Source: Spirochaetota bacterium
GTDB taxonomy: Bacteria > Spirochaetota > Spirochaetia > Treponematales > Treponemataceae
Assembly (NCBI GenBank): GCA_023393015.1
Contig: JAEWMY010000042.1
Coordinates: 62,001 to 126,000 of the forward strand
Length of the DNA stretch: 64,000 nucleotides
Direction of reading: 5' to 3'
Part shown: positions 18,587 through 26,161 of the stretch, one piece after another
Position numbering within the stretch: position 1 is the stretch's first letter
How the letters are laid out: each line of letters opens with the position of its first letter
Notes under the pieces: model-generated
Seen by the model: the letters and a program-made list of their open reading frames with translations, nothing else
Databases searched by the model: none
What the model was told of the DNA's origin: nothing
Program-made: the position numbers and the translations under genes

Positions 18587-19375
18587 TCAAATCGGCCGAA
18601 TCGTCACGAGATGACGTTCATCGGCGTCGAGGAACGGTACCGTTACCGGCTCGGCGTTCCACGCCCCCGTCAACGACGCTATCCCCGACATCTCCCCGTC
18701 GATCTTCGAGCGGCGTCCTTTCCAGGCGACGAGCGCGCCGCCCGGGCGAACGAGGGCCGAAAGGCTCCGGTACATGGCGTCGTCGAGCGGCCTGAAGGCG
18801 CGGAACACGACGGCGTCGTACGCCCCGGCGGGCGCCCGCTCGATCTCGCTTTCGAGTATCGTGACGTTCGAGAGTCCCAGGAAGGCGCGGCAATTCTCCA
18901 GAAAGGCGCAGCGCTTGCTCATGCGCTCGACGAGCGTGAACGAGATTCCGGGAAACATGAGCGCGAGCGGAACGCCGGGAAATCCCGCGCCCGATCCCGC
19001 GTCCGCGACGGAAGGGGATCCCGCGCTCGAAGAATCGCGCGCGCGCGAAGTATCGAGCGCGCGCGATTCTTCGAGCGCGCGTAAAAACGGTTTCCAGGGC
19101 GCGAGGCTGTCGAGCAGGTGGCGCACGACGAGATCGGCGCGCGTTCCGGCTCCGACGAGGTCGAACGCCGCGTTGAAAAGCTCCAGCTCCCGCACGTACC
19201 GTTCGAGAAGCGGGATCAGGGTCGCGGAGCCGCGCATGCCGTACGGTCCGCCGTCGCCTTCGGCCACTCCGATCCCGGCAAGCCCCTCGGCGAGAAGACT
19301 GCCCGCGTCGCGTCCCCCGTAAGAATCCCCGCGGAGCGTTTCGCCGCGCGCGGACGCGCCCCGCGAAGGTTTCAC
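18587..19375 (-). CDS. rsmG: 16S rRNA (guanine527-N7)-methyltransferase RsmG (GidB)
   Basis: RsmG methylates G527 of 16S rRNA using S-adenosylmethionine. Motif I is VADAGSGAGFPGVPLALMFP and the next motif is FTLVERMSKRCAFLENCRA. A VVRHLLDSLAPW segment at the N-side is typical of the family. At 262 residues it is longer than the usual 205-240. It carries an N-terminal Gly/Ala-rich extension and an in-frame insert (EESRALDTSRARDSSSAG) encoded by a large inverted repeat just before motif I. The GTG start overlaps the tex stop by 4 bases, so translation is coupled to tex. Confidence 0.92.
   Translation of the reverse strand: MKPSRGASARGETLRGDSYGGRDAGSLLAEGLAGIGVAEGDGGPYGMRGSATLIPLLERYVRELELFNAAFDLVGAGTRADLVVRHLLDSLAPWKPFLRALEESRALDTSRARDSSSAGSPSVADAGSGAGFPGVPLALMFPGISFTLVERMSKRCAFLENCRAFLGLSNVTILESEIERAPAGAYDAVVFRAFRPLDDAMYRSLSALVRPGGALVAWKGRRSKIDGEMSGIASLTGAWNAEPVTVPFLDADERHLVTIRPI
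19022..19079. repeat. Inverted repeat, 23-bp arms, inserted in the rsmG reading frame
   Basis: Arms 19022-19044 and 19057-19079 are perfect reverse complements (core GAAGAATCGCGCGC / GCGCGCGATTCTTC) around a 12-base loop. The stretch encodes about 18 Ser/Arg/Asp-rich residues that other RsmG proteins lack. Confidence 0.8.
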
Positions 19376-21798
19376 TTTCGCCCCTTGAGAAGTTCGGCGA
19401 AGGGATTGTAGGTCATGCCGTCGTCAAATCCACCCTGTGCGCGGCTATCCCGGTTGTCGCGCTTGTCGCGCGTGTCGCGGCCATCTCGCCCTCCGCGACC
19501 GGCGGTGGCCGGAACCTTCGGCGACGAAGGACCATCGCGTCTCGCGACGACGACCTTTCTCGCGCCCTCGCGCGGGGACGCGGCGTTCGCGCCCGAGCCT
19601 CCCTGATAGGCGCCGTGCGACGCATAGGCTCCGGCCTGAGCGTTTGCTCCGGGCGTCTTGCACGAAAGGCTGATGCGCCTCCGGTCGGCGTCAAGACCGA
19701 TGATGCGGCACTCCTTGACGTCGCCGACCTTCACGACCTCCATCGGGTCCTTCACGAAGCGGTCGCTCATCTCGGAAAGGTGCAGGAGCGCCGTCTCCTT
19801 GATGCCGATGTCGACGAAGGCGCCGAAGTCGACGACGTTCTTGATCTTTCCGGTGACGACCATCCCTTCCCTGAGGTCCTCGAAGGAGAGGACGCCCTTT
19901 TGCATGATGGGCTTCGGGTATCCTTCGCGCGGATCGCGGTTCGGCTTTTTCAGTTCCTCGACGATGTCGCTGATCGTCTGATCCCCGAGTTCGTACTTCG
20001 CCTTGAGGGTCGACCGCACCTCGTGGGTGACGTCGTCCTTCCGCTGGACGATCTCGTAGACGACGCGCGCCGCCTCGTAGTTCTCGGGATGCACCCAGCT
20101 GTTGTCCAGGGGATCGGCGCTCTCGGGAATCTTGAGGAAGCCCGCGCACTGCTCGTAACTCTTCGGGCCCATGCCGGGAACCTTCATGATGTCGGCGCGG
20201 GAGAGTATCTTGCCGCCCGCCTCGCGGAAGGCGACGATTTTTTTGGCGAGCGTTCCGTTGATGCCGGAAACGTACTTGAGAAGGCTGAAGCTCGCGGTGT
20301 TGAGGTTGACGCCGACGTTGTTGACGACGGAACCGACGACCTCGTCGAGCATCTCGGAAAGCTTCTTCTGGTTGAGGTCGTGCTGGTAGAGTCCGACGCC
20401 GATCGACTTCGGGTCGATCTTGACGAGCTCGGCGAGCGGGTCCTGCAGGCGGCGGCCGATCGAGATGGCGCCCCGGATGGTGAGGTCGAGCTCGGGGAAT
20501 TCCTCGCGGGCGACGTCGCTCGCCGAATACACGGAAGCGCCGTCCTCGTCCACCACGGTGTAGAGGACGTTCGGGCAATGCTCCGAGATCACCTTCGCCA
20601 CGATCTCCTGCACCTCGCGCGTGCCGGTTCCGTTGCCGATCGCCACGAGCTGGACGTCGTAGTCCTTGATCGCGCGGAGTATCGCGGTCTCCGCTTCGGC
20701 GGTCTTGTGGTTGTAGATGACGAAGTTCCCGAGGTATTTCCCCGTCTCGTCGAGGGCGGCGCACTTCGTTCCGGTGCGGATGCCGGGGTCCACGCCGAGA
20801 ATGCGCGTTCCCTTGATCGGCTGCTGCATGAGAAGGTTCTTGAGGTTCTCGCTGAACACCCCGATGCCGTGGTCGTCGGCGCGTTCGGAAAGGTCGGAGC
20901 GTATCTCGCGCACGACGGCGGGAGAGAGCAGGCGGACGACGCCGTCGGTTATCGCCTCTCCGCACCATTCGTTGTTGACCGCGTACTTGCGCTCGAGCCG
21001 CTCGATTGCGCCGTCGACGTCGACGTCGATCTTGACGTCGAGCGCCTTGTCGCGTTCTCCGCGGTTGATCGCGAGTACGCGGTGCGGCTTGATCTGGTTG
21101 AGCGGCTCCTTGTAGTCCCAGTACATCTGGTACACGCTCGTCTTTTGCGCCGCCTCGTCGCCGACGCCGGTCACGACGAACTGGCCGCTCTTCAAGTAAT
21201 AGTCGCGTACGTCGGCGCGGTTTTCCGGATCCTGGGCCACGCGCTCGGCGATGATGTCCATGGCGCCCTGGATTGCCTCTTCGGCCGAATGCACCGAAAG
21301 CTCGGCGTTCTCCCCGTCAACGCGCACGTACGTCGCGGCGGCGGCCTCGACCGTCGCCTTGTCGGCCTTTTCCATGAGGTCCGCGAGCGGTTCGAGACCG
21401 CGCTCGCAGGCGAGCATGCCGCGCGTCTTCTTCTTTTTCTTGAAGGGCGCCCAGAGATCCTCGAGCTCGGTGAGCGTCGCGGCCTTCATGACGTTTTGAT
21501 GGAGTGTCTCGGAGAGTTTTCCCTGCGCGAAGATTCCCTTGACTATCTCGATTCTCCTCGTTTCGAGGTTCAGGTAACTTTTGAAGAGATGATCAGAATC
21601 GCGAACCTGCACCTCGTCGAGGGAGCCGTGCTTTTCCTTCCGGTAACGCGAGATGAACGGGATCGTGCAACCCTCCGCGACGAGCGACACGACCGCCGAC
21701 ACCTGGGCCGGCTGTACCTTCAGTTCCTCGGCGACGCGCCGGAGGATGGAGACCTCGTTCACGACGAGGCCGTCAATCTGTTCCTGGGTGAATTCCAT
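19372..21798 (-). CDS. tex: Tex-family RNA-binding transcription accessory protein
   Basis: Tex proteins bind RNA and act on transcription or RNA turnover. The 808-residue length fits. The N-terminal helical part has CTIPFISRYRKE. The YqgF-like RNase H fold starts ILGVDPGIRTGTKCA. Helix-hairpin-helix segments have VGVNLNTAS and VPGMGPKSYEQCAGFL, and an S1 domain (GMVVTGKIKNVVDFGAFVD) lies at about 640-710. The tail is a Gly/Ala stretch with an Arg-Asp repeat, ending NPFAELLKGRK. ATG 21798 lies 8 bases after a TAGTAT box, and the gene is translationally coupled to rsmG downstream. Confidence 0.96.
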   Translation of the reverse strand: MEFTQEQIDGLVVNEVSILRRVAEELKVQPAQVSAVVSLVAEGCTIPFISRYRKEKHGSLDEVQVRDSDHLFKSYLNLETRRIEIVKGIFAQGKLSETLHQNVMKAATLTELEDLWAPFKKKKKTRGMLACERGLEPLADLMEKADKATVEAAAATYVRVDGENAELSVHSAEEAIQGAMDIIAERVAQDPENRADVRDYYLKSGQFVVTGVGDEAAQKTSVYQMYWDYKEPLNQIKPHRVLAINRGERDKALDVKIDVDVDGAIERLERKYAVNNEWCGEAITDGVVRLLSPAVVREIRSDLSERADDHGIGVFSENLKNLLMQQPIKGTRILGVDPGIRTGTKCAALDETGKYLGNFVIYNHKTAEAETAILRAIKDYDVQLVAIGNGTGTREVQEIVAKVISEHCPNVLYTVVDEDGASVYSASDVAREEFPELDLTIRGAISIGRRLQDPLAELVKIDPKSIGVGLYQHDLNQKKLSEMLDEVVGSVVNNVGVNLNTASFSLLKYVSGINGTLAKKIVAFREAGGKILSRADIMKVPGMGPKSYEQCAGFLKIPESADPLDNSWVHPENYEAARVVYEIVQRKDDVTHEVRSTLKAKYELGDQTISDIVEELKKPNRDPREGYPKPIMQKGVLSFEDLREGMVVTGKIKNVVDFGAFVDIGIKETALLHLSEMSDRFVKDPMEVVKVGDVKECRIIGLDADRRRISLSCKTPGANAQAGAYASHGAYQGGSGANAASPREGARKVVVARRDGPSSPKVPATAGRGGRDGRDTRDKRDNRDSRAQGGFDDGMTYNPFAELLKGRK
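19446..19484. repeat. 9-bp minisatellite in the tex C-terminal tail
   Basis: Units of the TTGTCGCGC type are repeated and decayed. On the coding strand they give Arg-Asp-x steps (RDGRDTRDKRDNRDSR) in the basic tail after the S1 domain. Confidence 0.55.
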
Positions 21799-21806
21799 AG
21801 TGCGAC

Positions 21807-21835
21807 ATACTACCCGAATCGGGCGCGCCGGGCAA
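21807..21835 (-). promoter_or_regulatory. tex-rsmG promoter, leaderless type
   Basis: Minus-strand TTGCCC (21835-21830), 17-base spacer, TAGTAT (21812-21807), 8 bases to the tex ATG at 21798. No Shine-Dalgarno lies between. Confidence 0.55.
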
Positions 21836-21877
21836 GGGAAAACATCCGTGTCCCGGAGCGCCTTTCGCGGCGTATTG

Positions 21878-22828
21878 TTAGTCCACTACCGCCTCGCAAA
21901 AGACCTGCGCTTCGCGCCCGACGAAATCGACGTACACATAGCAATGGTCGCTGCCGTCCCATGCGACGTCGAAATACGTCTGCTCAAACACGGGAAGAAC
22001 CCCGGGTGACGCCACGGCGCCCGGGGCACGGGAACCGTTCGGACGATACACCGCGGCGGCCGACAGCGAAATGGGATAGGCTCCGTCGGAATTATAGACA
22101 AAACAGCGCAGACGCGCGGTAGCGGGATCGAGTCCCTCGAAGAGATCGATCAATCCCGTTATACGGGCAAAAACCCGGTTTCGCAGATCTTGTTCCTCCC
22201 CGTTACCGACCATAACACCCTCGACCGCCGGTTGAGTTTCGTTGGTTACCGGTCTCAAGGTCATGAAAACCGGGGTTATCGTCCGGGGATACAAAACGAG
22301 CGGAGGCGTAAGACCAACGCTCGACGAGTCGTTCATGCCGTCATCAAGCGGCGTGAAATCTCCCAACGAATCGACGAATTGCCCGTCCGGCAACGCGAGA
22401 AAATCCTCGACGCTGGTATCAAGCGCGGACAAGGTGTTGCCGTGCACGGGCTCGGCCGCGTAGATGACGAACATCCCGTCATATGATCCGGCGGGAATAT
22501 CGCTCGTTATGAATTCTGGACCAGACACGGCATAGGGGCCGTAATACTCCTTCGCGCCCGTCCCCGAAGGGCCGCCGAGCATGCGGATATAGAGATAGCC
22601 CCCGCCCTGCACCACGGCCCGTTCCGGGGCACTCGCCACGCGCGGCACCGCTACATAGCCCGGAAGGCTCGCAATGGAGATCGATACGGTCGCGGTTCCG
22701 TTATTCGCGGGTTCGAGGGCTCCCGTACACCCGGGAAACGTACAGCAAAGGGCGACGCCGGCCAGAACCACGACGATACGAATAAACCCCGCGTTCGGAC
22801 GGGTTTTCGGACCTCTACTTTTGCCCAT
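21878..22828 (-). CDS. Lipoprotein of the GG-Y-(L/V)Y-x-R family (member 1)
   Basis: A 316-residue exported protein. The signal peptide ends in FPGC, a relaxed lipobox, followed by an Ala/Asn/Thr tether. The central block GGGYLYIRMLGGPSG, then YYGPYAVSGPEFITSDIPAG, is shared with the proteins at 32141 and 33428 and more weakly with 22910. The C-terminal third is predicted beta-rich with paired Cys (CFVY, CYVYVDF, FCEA). I recognise no named family. A surface-exposed beta-sandwich is a guess. The start ATG at 22828 has a GGGGGTG site. A GTG at 22834 is the alternative. Its base composition looks slightly more AT-rich than its neighbours. Confidence 0.65.
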   Translation of the reverse strand: MGKSRGPKTRPNAGFIRIVVVLAGVALCCTFPGCTGALEPANNGTATVSISIASLPGYVAVPRVASAPERAVVQGGGYLYIRMLGGPSGTGAKEYYGPYAVSGPEFITSDIPAGSYDGMFVIYAAEPVHGNTLSALDTSVEDFLALPDGQFVDSLGDFTPLDDGMNDSSSVGLTPPLVLYPRTITPVFMTLRPVTNETQPAVEGVMVGNGEEQDLRNRVFARITGLIDLFEGLDPATARLRCFVYNSDGAYPISLSAAAVYRPNGSRAPGAVASPGVLPVFEQTYFDVAWDGSDHCYVYVDFVGREAQVFCEAVVD

Positions 22829-22878
22829 GATCACCCCCTGGGGATTCCCTCGGAGATCGCGGGAACCCGCTCAGGTTA

Positions 22879-22906
22879 AGTATACCACCCGCGAACCCGG
22901 CGTCAA
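22879..22906 (-). promoter_or_regulatory. Promoter of lipoprotein member 1
   Basis: Minus-strand TTGACG (22906-22901), 16-base spacer, TATACT (22884-22879). The leader is about 45 bases and carries a Shine-Dalgarno. The box reads GGTATACTTAA, as in the promoter at 34693. Confidence 0.5.
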
Positions 22907-22909
22907 CGG

Positions 22910-23800
22910 TTAAAAGAAGAACAAACCCAGCGGCCGGTTGCCCGCGGCCACGTACTCGACGTAGAGATACAGCGACTCGTCGCCGGTCATCGTGAACAGG
23001 ATCGACTCGGGAGAGTCCGGCGTGATGGGCCGGTTGAGGTTCTTGGTTTCGACGCAACCGCCCGACGCGGTATAGAGGGAAACGGTTCCGGCGTAGGTGA
23101 TGCCCGCGCCGTCGAAATTCGTGAGCATGACGTAGAGCGAGCCCGCCGACGAGGGATCGAGGCGGATAAAGCGCTTGCGAACGGCGCCTCCCGTATCGGG
23201 ACACGGGGGCTGTACGCCGTCGGCCGCGGCGAAACGCTCCGAGGTCAGGGGAACGAGGGCGGCCTCGAGGTGGTTCGGGCGGAAACGCCTGATTTTCAGG
23301 TCGGCGAAGAGAGCCACGGCGCCGGAGTCGTCGAGGATGTCGCGGGACACGGCGGGCGCGGCGGCCGTATCCCAGAAAGCCGCGCGATCCTCGCCGGGAA
23401 GCGGGAGGTTCGCGACGACGGCGGGATCGATCGCCGCGGGGGCGTAATAGAGCGCGACGTAGCGGTAGTTCCCCGGCTCGAGCCCTTCGGGAACGAAGGG
23501 AAGGCCCGGCGCCACCGGGAAAGGCCCGAGGGAGAGCTCGCCGTCGGTCCCGCCGCGGGTTATCTTGAGCGCGCGGAGGTACACGACGCCTCCGGGAGGC
23601 GAAAGCGGGGCCGGAGCCTTGTTGTCGAACCCGGCGGAATTGAACGCGGGGACCTCTCCCGGCATGAAGGCGAAACGCACGTCGGTCGTCGTGTCGAGGG
23701 AACATCCGAAAGCGGACGAAAGGATGGCGAAAAGGGCGAGGCCGAAGGCGGCGCGGGAAACGCGCGGAGATTCGGCGCGAGGGCGTGTCGTTCTGTCCAT
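22910..23800 (-). CDS. Lipoprotein of the same family (member 2, divergent)
   Basis: A 296-residue exported protein. The signal peptide ends SSAFGC and is followed by SLDTTTDVRFAFMPGEVPAF. GGVVYLRALKITRGG, then LSLGPFPVAPGLPFVPEGLE, is a weaker version of the block in the other three lipoproteins, so I place it in the same family with reserve. Two Cys occur in the C-terminal half (QPPCPDTGG and GCVETKNLN) and may pair. The ATG at 23800 was chosen instead of an upstream in-frame start at 23860 because it follows a TATACT box by 7 bases and begins a normal signal peptide. Function unknown. Confidence 0.6.
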   Translation of the reverse strand: MDRTTRPRAESPRVSRAAFGLALFAILSSAFGCSLDTTTDVRFAFMPGEVPAFNSAGFDNKAPAPLSPPGGVVYLRALKITRGGTDGELSLGPFPVAPGLPFVPEGLEPGNYRYVALYYAPAAIDPAVVANLPLPGEDRAAFWDTAAAPAVSRDILDDSGAVALFADLKIRRFRPNHLEAALVPLTSERFAAADGVQPPCPDTGGAVRKRFIRLDPSSAGSLYVMLTNFDGAGITYAGTVSLYTASGGCVETKNLNRPITPDSPESILFTMTGDESLYLYVEYVAAGNRPLGLFFF

Positions 23801-23807
23801 GACGGCC

Positions 23808-23836
23808 AGTATACAGAATAGACGGGGGTTTGTGGA
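23808..23836 (-). promoter_or_regulatory. Promoter of lipoprotein member 2, leaderless type
   Basis: Minus-strand TCCACA (23836-23831), 17-base spacer, TATACT (23813-23808), 7 bases to the ATG at 23800. Confidence 0.5.
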
Positions 23837-23864
23837 GAAGCCGCGGGCGAAACCCGGCACGAAC

Positions 23865-24689
23865 TCACTCGCTGACGTACCTTCGGGTTATTGACTCGAA
23901 AGAATCGGGCGGTGCCGCGGACAGGGCCTCCTCGAACCGCGAACGAAGCTCGCTCCCGCGCGGGGAAGGTCCGAAGATGCTGTATATGGGCACCTGGTCT
24001 ACCGGGATGGGCAAGACGCGGAGATCCTGCAAGTAGCCCCGCCGCCTCATGTCGAAAAGGAAGGAAACGTAGTTGATGTCGAGCAGGGCGTCGACGCGAC
24101 CCGCCATCAGCTTGAGGTGGTTCGTCTGCCTGAAATCGGTGGTCGTCACGTACTCGATCTCTATCCGCTCGTCGATCACGAATCGGGGGACGTGGGCGCT
24201 CGTGATGAATCCGAGCTTCATGCCGAAAAGGTCGCTCGGCGTCTCAACGCGCGCTAGCGGACTGTCCCGTCGGACGACGATGCACGCGGCTATCCTCATG
24301 AGCGCCCTCGAGGGATACAGGAATTTCGCCTCTCGCGCGGGAATCTTCGTGACGTAGGGAATGACGTCGACCTCGCCGGACGCGAGCATCATCTCGAGCC
24401 GGGGAATCGGATACGGCCCGGAGACGACGACGTCGACGCCCATAGCGGGGCCGATAACCTCCCTCCAGAAATCCGCCGCGACTCCGCCGGCCGAGCCGTC
24501 CTTCCCGTTCATCATGAATGGCGCGAGCTCGAAGATACCGAGCCGCACGACGTCGCGCGACTCGTCGCGCGGCCCGTCGCGCCGCTCTTCGCGCGGAGGG
24601 TTCCCCCACGCAGAGGCGACGGGGAATACCGCCGACAACGCGAACGCGAGGGCGAGAATACGCGCCCGACTCCTTCGCGCGCGCCTCAC
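23865..24689 (-). CDS. Periplasmic solute-binding protein, SBP_bac_3-like, in a signalling operon
   Basis: A 274-residue protein with a signal peptide (about 1-28, cut near SAWG). A domain typical of polar amino acid binding proteins follows. It starts VRLGIFELAPFM and continues GGVAADFWREVIGP, MLASGEVDVIPYVTK and RVDALLDINYVSFLF, with GYLQDLRVLPIPV near the end. A low-complexity Arg/Asp/Glu stretch follows the signal peptide. The GTG start overlaps the upstream HD gene stop by 4 bases. There is no permease or ATPase gene in the operon, so a sensory role for the membrane kinase at the operon head is more likely than transport. The ligand is unknown. Confidence 0.78.
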   Translation of the reverse strand: MRRARRSRARILALAFALSAVFPVASAWGNPPREERRDGPRDESRDVVRLGIFELAPFMMNGKDGSAGGVAADFWREVIGPAMGVDVVVSGPYPIPRLEMMLASGEVDVIPYVTKIPAREAKFLYPSRALMRIAACIVVRRDSPLARVETPSDLFGMKLGFITSAHVPRFVIDERIEIEYVTTTDFRQTNHLKLMAGRVDALLDINYVSFLFDMRRRGYLQDLRVLPIPVDQVPIYSIFGPSPRGSELRSRFEEALSAAPPDSFESITRRYVSE

Positions 24690-25720
24690 GCTTCCCCCAT
24701 CGGGAAGGGATACTTTCCCGCCCGCCCGCCCGTTTCCATCCCGGCGAGGAAGATGTCGGTCAGGTGCGGGTCAAAGCTTACGCCGCGTTCCTTCCTTATG
24801 ACGTCGAGCGAGTCGGAGACGCTGAAGGCCGGCTTGTATACCCGTTCGCTCACGAGGGCGTCGTATACGTCCGCGATGGAAACGATACGCGCCTCGATCG
24901 GGATATCCTCGCCGGCGAGGCCCTCGACGTAGCCCTTTCCGCACCACTTCTCGTGGTGATAGAGGACTATGTTTTTCGCCATCGGGTCGATGGCCGAGTT
25001 GTCCAGGATCCGGTAACCGATCCGCACGTGATCCTTGATGTGCTCGAATTCCTCCGGGGTGAGCTTGCCCGGCTTGAGCAGGATTTCCTTGCCGACCCCT
25101 ACCTTGCCGATGTCGTGCAGGGGCGAGTACATCTTGACCAGCTTCACGAAATTGTCGTCGAACCCCGCGCCGCGCGCTATGTATTCCGAAAGGAGTGAAA
25201 TCCGCTTGATGTGGTTTCCCGTCTCCTCGTCGAAATAGAAGTTCGCGCTCTCGAGGGCCGTCACCATCGCCATCGTCAGGTGCTCGATCTTCTCGCCCTG
25301 CTCCTCGATGACGCGCTCGCGCTTCCAGGCGCGATACGCCTCCTTCACCGTCATGATGAGGTCGCTTCGGTCCCAGGGCTTCGAGAGGTACCGGTAGAGG
25401 GCGTTCCGGTTTACGAGATTGACGACGGCGTTGAGGTCGGCGAACCCCGTCAGAAGGACGCAGAGGGTTTCGGGACTCAGCTCGCGCGCCTTGACGAGGA
25501 ATTCGTCCCCGTTCATGACCGGCATCCGCTGGTCCGAGAGGATAAGGGGGATTTCGTCGCCGTCGGACAGGATATCCTCAATCAGCGAGAGGGCGCGCGG
25601 GGCCGAGTCGGCGATGTCCACGCTCAACGTAGAAATCAGGGGGTCCTGGGAAAGTTCCCGCTTGAGGCTTTGTATGACGATCGCCTCGTCGTCCACGCAG
25701 ACGATGTGATGCCGCTTCAT
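24686..25720 (-). CDS. Response regulator with HD-GYP-type phosphodiesterase domain
   Basis: A 344-residue protein. The receiver domain (1-125) begins HHIVCVDDEAI, has phospho-acceptor Asp in LILSDQRMPVMNG, then LLTGFAD and YLSKPWD. The HD domain has SPLHDIGKVGVG, HVRIGYRIL and LYHHEKWCGKGYVEGLAGED, then SIADVYDAL. The signature that gives HD-GYP its name reads HHE-x3-GKGYV here, with Cys for the usual Asp and Val for the usual Pro. The metal-binding His/Asp residues are kept, so c-di-GMP or other cyclic dinucleotide hydrolysis remains likely. The ATG at 25720 overlaps the upstream receiver gene stop (ATGA) and has a GGGGGCGAG site. Third in the operon. Confidence 0.85.
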   Translation of the reverse strand: MKRHHIVCVDDEAIVIQSLKRELSQDPLISTLSVDIADSAPRALSLIEDILSDGDEIPLILSDQRMPVMNGDEFLVKARELSPETLCVLLTGFADLNAVVNLVNRNALYRYLSKPWDRSDLIMTVKEAYRAWKRERVIEEQGEKIEHLTMAMVTALESANFYFDEETGNHIKRISLLSEYIARGAGFDDNFVKLVKMYSPLHDIGKVGVGKEILLKPGKLTPEEFEHIKDHVRIGYRILDNSAIDPMAKNIVLYHHEKWCGKGYVEGLAGEDIPIEARIVSIADVYDALVSERVYKPAFSVSDSLDVIRKERGVSFDPHLTDIFLAGMETGGRAGKYPFPMGEA

Positions 25721-26130
25721 CTCGCCCCCGGCCGATCGATCCTGCATCTTTGAACCGCCGCCACGAGCCGTTCGTGATCCCAGGGCTTTTCGAGCACGTC
25801 GCACACGCACCCGGAGGAAAGCAGGCGCTCGATGACGTCCGCGTCGGCATGACCCGTTACCATGACGGCGCGCACGTCCGGATGACGGCTCCGGACGGTT
25901 TCGAGGAATTCGTCCCCCTTGACGCCGGGCATGAGCCAGTCCGCGATAACCAGGATGAGCTGTATGCCCTCGAGGGAGAGATCATCGATTATCTCGTACG
26001 CCCGATACGCGTCCGTCGCCTTCTCGTATACGAATTCGTCCCCGAAGGCCCCGCGCAACTCCTGTATTAGGGAAAGGAGTATGATCATCTCGTCGTCGAC
26101 GCATAAAATGGCCATTTTTTGTTCGGTCAT
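25717..26130 (-). CDS. Single-domain response regulator
   Basis: A 137-residue receiver domain with no output domain. KMAILCVDDEMIILL carries the acidic pocket, VIADWLMPGVKG the phospho-acceptor Asp, VMVTGHAD the Thr and LEKPWDHER the Lys. It resembles the receiver of the next gene (both have KPWD), consistent with tandem duplication. It lies between the kinase (31 bases upstream) and the HD protein (4-base overlap) and probably receives phosphate from the kinase. Confidence 0.88.
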   Translation of the reverse strand: MTEQKMAILCVDDEMIILLSLIQELRGAFGDEFVYEKATDAYRAYEIIDDLSLEGIQLILVIADWLMPGVKGDEFLETVRSRHPDVRAVMVTGHADADVIERLLSSGCVCDVLEKPWDHERLVAAVQRCRIDRPGAR

Positions 26131-26161
26131 GCCTATAGTGTTACTCCGTCCCGCGTCGTTG

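Noticed and set aside
18571..18610. Terminator between the TPR gene and rsmG
   Set aside because: Only a 6-bp stem (GGCCGA/TCGGCC) without a T-run, part of a short direct repeat. Not convincing.
19615..22122. An 835-codon open frame opposite tex, and a 716-codon frame opposite hydB (58348-60498)
   Set aside because: Their composition (Val/Leu/Asp/His runs without domains) is that of an antisense frame of a conserved gene. There is no ribosome site or promoter.
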